Positions 1 through 8,300 of a stretch of DNA of 60,578 nucleotides are shown here, one piece after another. Source of the DNA: a virus. The notes beneath the pieces were generated by a model. That model saw nothing but the letters and a program-made list of their open reading frames with translations. It ran no database searches and was not told the origin of the DNA. Each line of letters starts with the position of its first letter. Position 1 is the first letter of the stretch. The stretch is taken from IMG/VR virus record IMGVR_UViG_3300006735_005646, positions 1-60,578 of that record; one strand, given 5' to 3'. The translations under genes and the position numbers were made by a program.

Positions 1-23
1 ACGAAAACAAAAGCAGCAATCCA

Positions 24-314
24 ATGCACGCAGACGGAAAACCGGACATGAGCAAACCAGTGACAGATAGTGTAGACGAGATCGTAGCAAAGGCAGCAGC
101 GGCACTTGGTGCAGGTAAAGCATTCGGTGGTTGGACTGATGCAGTCGAGGAAGGTAACAATTCACCACTCGTCAAGACTGGTCCAGACTCATCCCGTCCA
201 ACTAAAGATCAGCAATATACCAAGACTATTCGTCCTTCTGATATTGGTAATACAATGTCAAGAGTCAGAAATATTGCAAAACGCACAATGAACAGCGTAA
301 AAAAAAACAAGTGA
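24..314 (+). CDS. hypothetical protein, probably 5'-truncated by the window edge
   Basis: 96 codons from the first ATG, but the frame stays open up to base 3 and no ribosome binding site precedes the ATG, so the true start may lie outside the window. An ATG at 48 (MSKPVTDSV) is an alternative. The product is hydrophilic, with an Ala-rich helix near the N-terminus and a basic tail (RNIAKRTMNSVKKNK). I do not recognise a family. Its stop overlaps the GTG of the next small frame, which suggests co-translation with the head-cargo-like genes that follow. Confidence 0.55.
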   Translation: MHADGKPDMSKPVTDSVDEIVAKAAAALGAGKAFGGWTDAVEEGNNSPLVKTGPDSSRPTKDQQYTKTIRPSDIGNTMSRVRNIAKRTMNSVKKNK

Positions 315-454
315 ATGAGATTGCTTTCCTTGCACCACTTGCAATGAAGGCTGCTGGTATGGTAGGAAGACACCTAGCAGGGAAAGCAGTGGGTAAAATG
401 TTCAAGAAAAGCAAAACTGCTGGTGAGGATTCAACGGTGCCAAATGAACAGTAG
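311..454 (+). CDS. 47-aa Gly/Ala-rich amphipathic peptide
   Basis: GTG start overlapping the TGA of the upstream frame, ending in TAG at 452-454. The product opens VNEIAFLAPLAMKAAG and continues as a basic helix with GRHLAGKAVGKMFKKSK. The opening resembles the LDEIAPLLLGIG stretch in the next gene, so the two may be related. This could be a small internal head peptide or simply the remnant of one. No known family recognised. The frame is short and rests on overlap with its neighbours and compositional similarity. Confidence 0.4.
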   Translation: MNEIAFLAPLAMKAAGMVGRHLAGKAVGKMFKKSKTAGEDSTVPNEQ

Positions 455-1364
455 AATGTACAACCAACATCAACTCGATGAGATCGCTCCGCTTCTTCTC
501 GGCATCGGTTCTGCGGCAGCAAGGTTAGCACCTTGGGCGGCGAAAGCAGGACGATGGGCGTTTGGTGGTTCAAAGTCTGCTAAATTTGCAAGAGGTGCGG
601 CAACTGCTGCGGGTGTTCTTGGTGCTGTAAATAAGATGAAGGGTTCCGGTTCACTTGCAGGTGGAGGTGCAGAGGGTGATGGAACCAGCGGAAGAGACTG
701 GGAAGCATATAGAGATTCATCGAACACAAGGTCTCGAAAATTATCCTCCTTAATAGATCCAAGAGAGGTTGGTTACGATGGTAAACTGGGAGATGATGAT
801 GAGTCTAAAGAACCAGGTCCCCCCGAAAGACCAGATCCACGGGGAAGATACGCAAAACCAAGTAAGGAAAAAGTAATGAAAGAATCAACAATAAATGAGT
901 CATGGGCAAAAAAAATTGCAGGTGTTGCAAGAGGTGTTGCAAAAGGTGCAGGAACAATCGGAAGAGGAGCAATGGCCGCTTCAAGAATTCCTGGCGCTAA
1001 AGCAGTTGCTGGTGGTGCAGTCCTTGGTGGTGCATTAGCAGCAAGATCGAAGTTTCTTAAAAATAGAAAAGCGGACTCTTCTGCCACTTACGGTGGTGGT
1101 GGTAGCAACAATCCATATGCAAGAAGAAGTATTATGAATAGAATGACAGAGAACGAAAATGTACAAGAGGGTATCATTGGTGGTGCGTTAAAAGGTGCGG
1201 CACTTGCTGGAGCAGGATATGCAGCATACAGAGGAGCAAAGGCACTAAGAAACCCTGAGACAAGAGCAAATATCGGTGGTATGGCGAGAAAGGTTGGCGG
1301 AGCAGTTCGTGGTGGAATTTCAGCACTCGCAAGCAAATGGAAAAAGGCAAAACCAGCAGGTTGA
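444..1364 (+). CDS. putative processed internal head protein with three amphipathic segments
   Basis: Starts considered are ATG 444 (MNSRMYNQ) and ATG 456 (MYNQHQLDE); neither has a clear ribosome binding site and translation probably couples to the upstream frame. The protein holds three Gly/Ala-rich, basic, helix-prone blocks. Each one directly follows an xxE site: QLDE then IAPLLLGIGSAAAR; TINE then SWAKKIAGVARG; NVQE then GIIGGALKGAALAGAG. In T4, gp21 cuts prohead proteins after [LI]xE, releasing small internal peptides, so I infer a polyprotein cut into cationic peptides that stay in the head. The linkers are polar and Pro/Gly-rich. The function of the peptides (DNA condensation or membrane activity) is unknown. 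Confidence 0.6.
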   Translation: MNSRMYNQHQLDEIAPLLLGIGSAAARLAPWAAKAGRWAFGGSKSAKFARGAATAAGVLGAVNKMKGSGSLAGGGAEGDGTSGRDWEAYRDSSNTRSRKLSSLIDPREVGYDGKLGDDDESKEPGPPERPDPRGRYAKPSKEKVMKESTINESWAKKIAGVARGVAKGAGTIGRGAMAASRIPGAKAVAGGAVLGGALAARSKFLKNRKADSSATYGGGGSNNPYARRSIMNRMTENENVQEGIIGGALKGAALAGAGYAAYRGAKALRNPETRANIGGMARKVGGAVRGGISALASKWKKAKPAG

Positions 1365-1422
1365 AAACACAACTACATATTATGAAGATTGTTCTTGAAA
1401 TTTAATACAATGGAGTTATACT

Positions 1423-2100
1423 ATGAATATGCAGAAGAAGTTTACACATACTAGTCCCCCCGTTGAACTCAAAGAGTTCAGAAGTTTCACAGACAATACC
1501 GGCACTCGTTTCTACGAATCGCCTGGTGGAAAGTATCCTAGTGTGACTACTGTGACTGGGTTTGAGAAGAAAGCATTCTTTGCAGAATGGCGAAGAAAGA
1601 ATCCGAAAGAGTCGAGACGAGTACTCAATCGTGGAAATAAACTTCACAAACTCATTGAGGATTACCTTAACAATGAAGACATAGATTTGCTCTCCTACGG
1701 ACCATTAGTGGCATCTTTGTTCACACAAATGAAAAGCACACTTGATAACATTGATAATATTCAAGCACTCGAAGTACCACTCTGGAGCGACACACTGGCA
1801 CTTGCTGGTAGGGTAGATTGTGTTGCAGAGTATAATGGTAAACTCAGCATCATTGACTTCAAGGGTAGTACTCGACAGAAACGAGAAGAAGACATTGACA
1901 ACTACTACCTGCAAGGTACTGCATATGCAATCATGTGGCATGAAAGAACAAACACTCCCATTCGTGAGTTCAATATCATAGTTGGATCTGAAAATGGACA
2001 ACCATGTCAAGTGTTTACTGGTAATCCTGTGAAGTATGTGCCAAAACTATACAGAACAATTCAGAATTATCACAATGCTAATCCTGCACTCCTAGTATGA
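1423..2100 (+). CDS. PD-(D/E)XK exonuclease
   Basis: 225 aa; GGAG lies 8 bases before the ATG. The sequence shows a RecB/MGME1-like nuclease core: H75 in GNKLHKLIEDYL, E117, D132 in AGRVDCVAEYNGK, then D145 and K147 in LSIIDFKGS, with a glutamine in motif QGTAYA at about 164. Proteins of this length and pattern occur widely in T4-like marine phages as predicted exonucleases. A likely role is DNA end trimming in recombination or packaging. It has no capsid-targeting start, unlike its downstream neighbours. Confidence 0.8.
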   Translation: MNMQKKFTHTSPPVELKEFRSFTDNTGTRFYESPGGKYPSVTTVTGFEKKAFFAEWRRKNPKESRRVLNRGNKLHKLIEDYLNNEDIDLLSYGPLVASLFTQMKSTLDNIDNIQALEVPLWSDTLALAGRVDCVAEYNGKLSIIDFKGSTRQKREEDIDNYYLQGTAYAIMWHERTNTPIREFNIIVGSENGQPCQVFTGNPVKYVPKLYRTIQNYHNANPALLV

Positions 2101-2106
2101 ATAATG

Positions 2107-2114
2107 TATAAATA
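2107..2114 (+). promoter_or_regulatory. T4-type late promoter
   Basis: TATAAATA, an exact T4 late -10 box, lies between the exonuclease and the 451-aa head-cargo candidate, 31 bases before its ATG. T4-like late transcription uses only this box, with the gp55/gp33/gp45 machinery. Confidence 0.75.
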
Positions 2115-2145
2115 GTTTCATAGAAAGCCATTATTGGAGAATGAT

Positions 2146-3501
2146 ATGAAAACATTTAGAACATTGCTTAACGAAATAATGTCTGTGAATAATTCTGGAT
2201 CAGCAGATGCGGGTACAGATTCCGGTGGTATTGCAAACATAATTAGTTCAGATGGTAAAGGTAGTGATGGTAAAGGAAATGTCATCCCATCGAAACCTAA
2301 TGCTTCTCCGCCTACTGGAAAAATACGAAAAGCAGGTATAGGTTGGGGACTCGACGCAGAACAGTATAGTAATCTTGTTGCACAAGCAAAGGCTTCTGGA
2401 ATCGAGTTTGATGAATCAGATCCTAGCAACATAATGAGAGCAATAAATCAGAAAAAACTTAAAGACTTAGTGCAATCCTCAAAGGAACTGGCTAAGTCAT
2501 TCTCCACATCAATTGATTTTGAAGGAAGAGATGACAGGGGACTCGAAGATTTAGACAAAGCAAAGGCCGACTTTGCTAAACATGCAGAATCGGTTACAGA
2601 CAAAATTCATAAAACCAATTCTGAATTGATGACGAATAGGTGGTCTAAACCAGGCGACTTCAACAAAGATAATGCAGAAGATTATGTTGGATGGGACATC
2701 AAAGATACTGGTGAAGCACAACAGAGAAGTAATCCTTCTGGTGGTCCCGATGAACCTGATGATCCCAATGACGAAGAGCAGGATGAAAACGAAGAGCAGG
2801 ATGAAAACGAAGAGCAGGATGACAATGATGTAGATCCTGATAATGACTTCACTCCTCAACAAAATCAACAGTATCGTCGATGGAGACAGGATCAACTAAA
2901 TCCGAATCAACGACCAGATAAATATGCTCCTAGATTCCCTAACGATCCTACAGAGGGTAATCCTGTTGAAACACATCCACTGGATCCCGGCTACACCATT
3001 CCTCAAAATGCTAAACCCGTTAAACCGAATTATTATCACCGTGACAGAGTTGATCCGAGTCAATTCGTTCCGTGGGATGATCTCAACAATGATCCAAATC
3101 ATCAGCAGCCGGGATATGAAATGCCTAAGCCTAAACCACCGGGATATCAAATAGCACCGCACTGGTGGAGTCCCCTACACGGTAAACCAAAGCCGATAGA
3201 TCCGAATGATCCCGATTTACCCTTCCCAGGCTTACCGTATGTGAACCCGAAGCCGGCGCCCCACAAACCAATCGGGCCCCCGCACAGGCCTTGGTGGGAT
3301 TACATCAGACAGTTCTTTAATCCGTACAACGGACCCGGCGAAGCAACTCCGGGGTTTAGTTCTCCATCCGGGCCCACATGGCCAAACTACAATCAACTTC
3401 CCAACAGGCCGAGGATGCCGTTTTACTTTGGAAAAAATGAAGGAACAATAGTGAAAAAGACTATGAAATCATTCATGGAGTACATTTCAGAAACATCATG
3501 A
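2146..3501 (+). CDS. putative internal head protein, acidic repeat and Pro-rich
   Basis: ATG at 2146 is chosen because TTGGAGA sits just upstream; an in-frame TTG at 2134 overlaps that site. The protein (451 aa) begins MKTFRTLLNEIMSV, close to the capsid-targeting sequence of T4 internal proteins, with the likely cut after LNE. Then comes a low-complexity region with three 6-residue acidic repeats (EEQDEN), followed by a long Pro/Asn/Trp-rich C-terminal part. The last residues, MKSFMEYISETS, are a second targeting-like sequence at the wrong end. The stop overlaps the ATG of the next gene. A virion location is inferred; no enzyme motif is visible. Confidence 0.65.
   Translation: MKTFRTLLNEIMSVNNSGSADAGTDSGGIANIISSDGKGSDGKGNVIPSKPNASPPTGKIRKAGIGWGLDAEQYSNLVAQAKASGIEFDESDPSNIMRAINQKKLKDLVQSSKELAKSFSTSIDFEGRDDRGLEDLDKAKADFAKHAESVTDKIHKTNSELMTNRWSKPGDFNKDNAEDYVGWDIKDTGEAQQRSNPSGGPDEPDDPNDEEQDENEEQDENEEQDDNDVDPDNDFTPQQNQQYRRWRQDQLNPNQRPDKYAPRFPNDPTEGNPVETHPLDPGYTIPQNAKPVKPNYYHRDRVDPSQFVPWDDLNNDPNHQQPGYEMPKPKPPGYQIAPHWWSPLHGKPKPIDPNDPDLPFPGLPYVNPKPAPHKPIGPPHRPWWDYIRQFFNPYNGPGEATPGFSSPSGPTWPNYNQLPNRPRMPFYFGKNEGTIVKKTMKSFMEYISETS
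2773..2826 (+). repeat. 18-bp tandem repeat, three units
   Basis: Units at 2773-2790, 2791-2808 and 2809-2826; the first two are identical (gaagagcaggatgaaaac) and the third differs at two bases. They encode the acidic EEQDEN repeats. The near identity at DNA level suggests recent slippage or recombination. Confidence 0.9.
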
Positions 3502-4700
3502 AAGGGTTCTTGGAGTTCATCTCGGAAGCAGCGAAGAATGTCCACATGACACATGTTGAGGACTTGGTGTTTGAGGGCAGTAAAAGAGCAGAGGAAGCAG
3601 TTTCATTTTTGGAAGAGATTGCAAAGATGCTCGATGGTAACAGCAAGTCCAGAACAAATGCAACAGTCAAGTGGGACGGTGCGCCTGCAATTGTATGTGG
3701 TATCAATCCAGAGAATGGTAAGTTCTTTGTTGGTTCAAAGAGTGTATTCAACAAGACACCGAAGATTAACTACACCATTTCTGACATACGAAAGAATCAT
3801 AAAGGTGGAGTCGCAGATAAACTGGCAGTAGCATTGAAGTACCTGAAGAAACTTCCCATCAAAGGAATACTCCAAGGTGACATGATGTTTGGACCGGGTG
3901 ATATAAAAACGAAGAACATCAATGGTGAATCACACTACACCTTCGCACCAAATACAATTACATATGCACTACCCGTTGACTCTGATGCCGGTAAAAAAGT
4001 TAACCGGGCGAAGATGGGAATTGTGTTTCACACAACATACACTGGTAGCAGCATGTCTAAACTGTCTGCATCGTTTGGTGCAAACGTAAAGAATCTAAAA
4101 AGAAATAGTTCCGTTTGGGTTGATGATGCAGATTTCAAAGACGTAAGTGGAACAGCAACACTAACAAAGACAGAATCAAGTTCACTCTCCTCCGTACTAT
4201 CTACAGCAAAGGGTCAATTAAAATCAGCAAAATCGTTTTTAGATGAAATTGCAATGAACAAGAAAGTAATTGACAATGTAAATATTTACGCCAACTCTAA
4301 AGTAAGACAAGGTTCAACAACTCTTTCTACCAAGGAATTCATAACATTCATGAATGACAAAATACAGAAAGAAATTGACGGTCTTAAATCTGAAGAGGCA
4401 AAGAAGAGAAGAGAATCAACAAGGGATCAGATGGTAACATATCTAAATACCAAAAATAAAGAACTGGATTCTGTCTTCTCTTTACATGCCTCACTTACAG
4501 AAGCAAAGATAATTCTTGTAAGGAAATTAGAGTCGGTGAAGTCAATTGGAACATTCATTCAAACCTCGGATGGTTTCAAGGTGACTGCACCAGAGGGGTT
4601 CGTTGGTATTGATAAGTATACTAGTAATGCAGTGAAACTTGTTGACCGTTTAGAATTTAGTAAAGCCAACTTCACTGTACCAAAAAACTGGTCTAAGTGA
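3498..4700 (+). CDS. KxDG-motif nucleotidyltransferase-like protein with capsid-targeting start
   Basis: 400 aa, starting in an ATGA overlap. Residues 1-10 (MKGFLEFISE) resemble a capsid-targeting sequence with a cut site after ISE. Residues 58-61 read K-W-D-G in NATVKWDGAPAI, the motif I pattern of ATP-dependent DNA/RNA ligases and capping enzymes. It is followed by FFVGSKSVFNK (motif Ia-like), ILQGDMMFG (motif III-like, with GD for GE) and GIVFHTTY (motif IV-like). The family is known to me as a conserved uncharacterised protein of T4-like marine phages. A covalent nucleotidyltransferase or ligase is inference. The helical C-terminal half (240-380) is Lys/Ser-rich. Confidence 0.65.
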   Translation: MKGFLEFISEAAKNVHMTHVEDLVFEGSKRAEEAVSFLEEIAKMLDGNSKSRTNATVKWDGAPAIVCGINPENGKFFVGSKSVFNKTPKINYTISDIRKNHKGGVADKLAVALKYLKKLPIKGILQGDMMFGPGDIKTKNINGESHYTFAPNTITYALPVDSDAGKKVNRAKMGIVFHTTYTGSSMSKLSASFGANVKNLKRNSSVWVDDADFKDVSGTATLTKTESSSLSSVLSTAKGQLKSAKSFLDEIAMNKKVIDNVNIYANSKVRQGSTTLSTKEFITFMNDKIQKEIDGLKSEEAKKRRESTRDQMVTYLNTKNKELDSVFSLHASLTEAKIILVRKLESVKSIGTFIQTSDGFKVTAPEGFVGIDKYTSNAVKLVDRLEFSKANFTVPKNWSK

Positions 4701-4725
4701 AAGTTGACTGTTGAAGGAGAAAGAT

Positions 4726-5073
4726 ATGAACAAAGACTTAGTAAACAGAAGAAACAGTAAAACATGGGTTAAAATGAACGATAACAGCAAGTCCCATGTA
4801 TGGAGAGGTAAATTTGTTGAAGAACATGGTGGAGAATTTGTAAAAAAAGGTAGGTTCTGGGAGTGGCAAACTATACATAGTAGTGAATCCCAAGAGGTGA
4901 TTGAAAAGACGCCGATGTATGAGTTTAAGGATAATGAAGGTAAAACGCATTTAGTTGATAATCTAATGAAGTTTTGCCGGGAAAACGACTTAAACAAATC
5001 AGCCATCTATAAAGTGATGGGAGGCGAAAGGAAGCACCACAAAGGATTTACTTGCAGGAAGGTTTATAAATAA
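4726..5073 (+). CDS. small DNA-binding protein with NUMOD/IENR-like repeat
   Basis: 115 aa from ATG 4726, which has AAGGAGA just upstream; an in-frame TTG at 4711 is less likely. The C-terminal half carries NLMKFCRENDLNKSAIYKV followed by a GxRKHHKGFT ending. That pattern (FCxxNxL, then a short helix, then HKGF/W) is typical of the NUMOD/IENR DNA-binding modules found beside homing endonucleases. No nuclease motif is present here, so it may be a residue of a homing element or a free-standing regulator. The C-terminal gene end contains a late promoter for the next small gene. Confidence 0.6.
   Translation: MNKDLVNRRNSKTWVKMNDNSKSHVWRGKFVEEHGGEFVKKGRFWEWQTIHSSESQEVIEKTPMYEFKDNEGKTHLVDNLMKFCRENDLNKSAIYKVMGGERKHHKGFTCRKVYK
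5065..5072 (+). promoter_or_regulatory. T4-type late promoter
   Basis: TATAAATA embedded in the last codons of the NUMOD-like gene, 18 bases before the ATG of a 40-aa membrane protein, with AGGAGA between them. Confidence 0.7.
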
Positions 5074-5090
5074 TCATTTAGGAGAAACTC

Positions 5091-5213
5091 ATGGAATTTT
5101 TACACTCAGCACTCGGAACAGTATTTTACACAATCGTTGTATTTGTCGCTGGCGCCTTGATAGGAACGCCTCTGTGGACCTGGGTAAAAACAAAATTACC
5201 GTGGAGTAAATGA
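5091..5213 (+). CDS. 40-aa single-span membrane protein
   Basis: ATG at 5091 follows TTAGGAGAAACTC, a good ribosome binding site, and its own late promoter. The product has one hydrophobic segment (VFYTIVVFVAGALIG) and a short basic, Trp-rich tail (PLWTWVKTKLPWSK). Two hairpins follow directly, the second with a T-run, so this looks like a monocistronic late transcript. Function is unknown; a role in lysis timing or membrane modification is possible. Confidence 0.65.
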   Translation: MEFLHSALGTVFYTIVVFVAGALIGTPLWTWVKTKLPWSK

Positions 5214-5220
5214 TAAAATA

Positions 5221-5296
5221 AACCCCACCGACTTTCAGTTTTTGAGAGGAGGTGGTCCAGATATAACTGAACCTACGGATGAAAGTCGGTGGGGTT
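5221..5296 (+). repeat. 16-bp perfect inverted repeat with 44-base loop
   Basis: Arm aaccccaccgactttc at 5221-5236 is the exact complement of gaaagtcggtggggtt at 5281-5296. A shorter inner pair (tcagtt at 5235-5240 with aactga at 5265-5270) overlaps the base of the arm, so two folds compete. The element lies in the 3' region of the 40-aa gene, before a conventional terminator. Confidence 0.8.
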
Positions 5297-5303
5297 AAAA
5301 TAC

Positions 5304-5346
5304 AAAACTGGGGAGTGTACTTGTATGTATACTCTCCAGTTTTTTT
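5304..5346 (+). terminator. Rho-independent terminator
   Basis: Stem aactggggagtgtac with gtatactctccagtt (two G-U pairs), a 6-base loop and a run of seven T. It ends the transcript of the 40-aa protein, and isolates the large polyprotein gene that starts 33 bases later. Confidence 0.85.
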
Positions 5347-5378
5347 ATACATATAGGGATGCATTTAGGAGTCTTTAA

Positions 5379-8300
5379 ATGAAAAAAATTGTTTTTACAT
5401 TCGGTAGATTCAACCCACCTACTACTGGTCATTACCTACTTGCCACTCGCGTGAAAGAAGAGGCGAGAAAAAGGAATGCTGAATATAGGATTTACGGTAG
5501 CAACACCAAAGATCCAAAGAGAAATCCCCTCTCACCAACAAGCAAATCAAAATTCATGAAGAAGGTTCTGAACGATAGAAACGTCGTGGTGAACAAGGAC
5601 TCTGGTAATCCATATGCAGTGCTTCAGAAATTGAGTGCAGAAGGATATAGTGATGTCACTATGGTAGTGGGTTCCGATAGAGTTCCTGAATTCAAAAGAG
5701 GAATCAAGAAGTATATTGGCAAAAAGGGATACGAGAACATCAAAAATTTTGAAGTGGTATCTGCTGGTGATAGAGATCCAGATGCAGAAGGTGTTGAAGG
5801 TATGTCTGCATCTAAGATGAGAGCAGCGGCAGCAGAGGGAAATATAGATGCGTTTCGGTTGGGAGTCCCATCTCATGTGTCAAGTAAAGATGTGATGGAT
5901 TTGTTTTATGCAGTCCGAAGAGGTATGGGTATCCGAGGAAAGATTGAAGAGTCGTGGTTCAACTATGACGAGTTTGCAGAGTTTGTCAATGAACAATCAG
6001 AGTTGAACGAATTAACACTTCAGGCAAGAAGAAAACTTTCTATGCGTATGAAGAAGACTGCAAAGAAACGTGCTAGGGTTAGAAAACTTCGAGAGAAGAG
6101 AAGAAAAACAAAAGTACAATTGGTTGCAAGAGCAAACAAGCAAGCGATTAAGAAAATTCGCTCAAGGTTTCATAAGGGTAGATCATGGTCTGAAGTTTCA
6201 TTCATGGAAAGAGAAAGAATCAGCGAAAAACTAAAAAAGAAGAAGAAAGCAATTCAAAGAATTTCAAAACGACTCATTCCTGCAATGAACAAAGCAGAGA
6301 AGGAAAGACTAGATAAGGTTAGAAAACGAATGACTAGTAAAGATCCTGTAAAAGCAATCGCACCGACTAACGAACACATCGACATCATGTTTGAAGAATA
6401 CTTGGAGGAGATAGCAGTTCCGAGAGCGAGACCTAGAGACAAAGTTTCTAGTAGAGTTGCGGCACAGGATAAGGTAAATAGAGAAAAGCAAAAAGCACAG
6501 GACAGAGGACTGGATGCTAAGAAGGTAGATGCAGCAAGAAAAAGAGGTGAACGAGCAGACGGTAAAACTGATAATCGTTCTGACAAACAGAAAAAGTTTC
6601 CCAACCTACAACCAACCGATCCTGTAGAAATACAAAGAGGAGATGAGGTTGAGATTGTTCTATTCAAAGATGCCAAAATAGATCAAATCAAATCTTCAAA
6701 ACCAGTAAAACCAGGTCAAGCAAAATCAATTTCAAATAAGCCAGGATTTGTTTGTGGTGAAACAGCACAATCATTGGGTGTCAATTGTGACAAGGTTGCA
6801 CAGGCGCAACAGACAGAAAAAGGACAACAGGGACAGCAAGCACCAGAACAGGAAGTAAATCCAGAACTACAAAAGGCGTCCGATGCACAACAAATTGCTC
6901 AGTCAAAACTTAGCACTGCTCAAGCAAATCAACAACTTGCTGACATGGAAGCACAGCAGCAACAACAAAAAGATGCAAGAGAAGCAGAGTTAGCACAAGC
7001 ATACAAAAACCCATATGCGAAACAATTCGGAATTGAAAGCAAACCCCTACCCAAAGGGAAGAAAGATAAACAAAAGGGAGACACATTCCCCTCTTCTGGA
7101 CACAAGGCGGTAGATGCAGAGTTCGCTCTAGTCGCTGCTGCACATGGTTGTCACGATTTGACTGGTAAAAAAATGAAAGCATGTTTAGATGCTGCGGACA
7201 TAAGTGCAGGAGATCAAAAAATATTAGCACAGAGTGTGACACTAACAGGTGCTGGTAGAAGAATGTGGGATACTCTGGGTAAACTTATACCAGAAAACTT
7301 TGAAGCAAAACACTATGGTAAGGGTGGACCTCCTATCACTTTGTCTGACACTTGGCAAAGAAATAAAGCAGGAGATAAAACACCAAAGACTGATTTGTAT
7401 TGGGAAGATAAAAAGACCGGAGAGTCAATAAGAGCATCAATGAAAATTGGTGATGGACAACTCATGTCTGGTGGTGCAGAAGAATCCATGGCAACACTCG
7501 AAACTGCGATGAACCGTATGCGTGGTTGCAAGGGAGTCGATAAAGACGGACAAGGAACTGATTGCAAACGAACTCCAATGTCAGGTGAAGCGAAAGCAAT
7601 AAAAGCGATTCAATCAATCAAAGAGGACATTGCTAAATCATACGACAGAGATAGTCTTGGTGCGGGTATGGGTCCAACGTCATGGTGGTTGGACGGTGGT
7701 GTCGTAAAAACACCAGGCGATAGAGAACCAGATTGGTGGAAGAAGGACGGATCACCAGGCTCCAAGGGTGTCAAGTGGAAAGATGTAGTTGGTAAACCAC
7801 CAAACAAAGCAGACTTTCCAAACTACAATGAAAAGACAATCGATAGATTGAAGAATGCAAACTCTTCTCATAAGAGGATCATGGGTAATATTGAAAATCT
7901 ATTCGAGGAGAGTGAAGAGTTCAAGAGACATGTAATTTACGAATCATTAACTGGTTGTGGTAAATTCTGTGGTTGTTGTGGTCAGGATGTGTGTAATGAT
8001 TGTCAAGAGAAAGCAATGGCGACTCACATGGTTACTGCTGAGAAAGATGGAACAAAGGCAGCACTCACAGAAATCGGTGGACCGAATAGTCCGTTCGTAA
8101 CTAAACTACTGAAGCAAGTGAACGTATCCGTGCGTCTCAAGAGCAGTCAAAAAATATCCAAAGCAACCGGGAAAGAAGGAAACTATAGTTGGTGGTCTGT
8201 TCTTGGACTCACCACAAGTGGCGGATTCATGGGTGAAGAAAATGTACAGGCATTTCTTGAGTTCAATGGTGATACAGAACATCCAAAAAACCAAGTGAAA

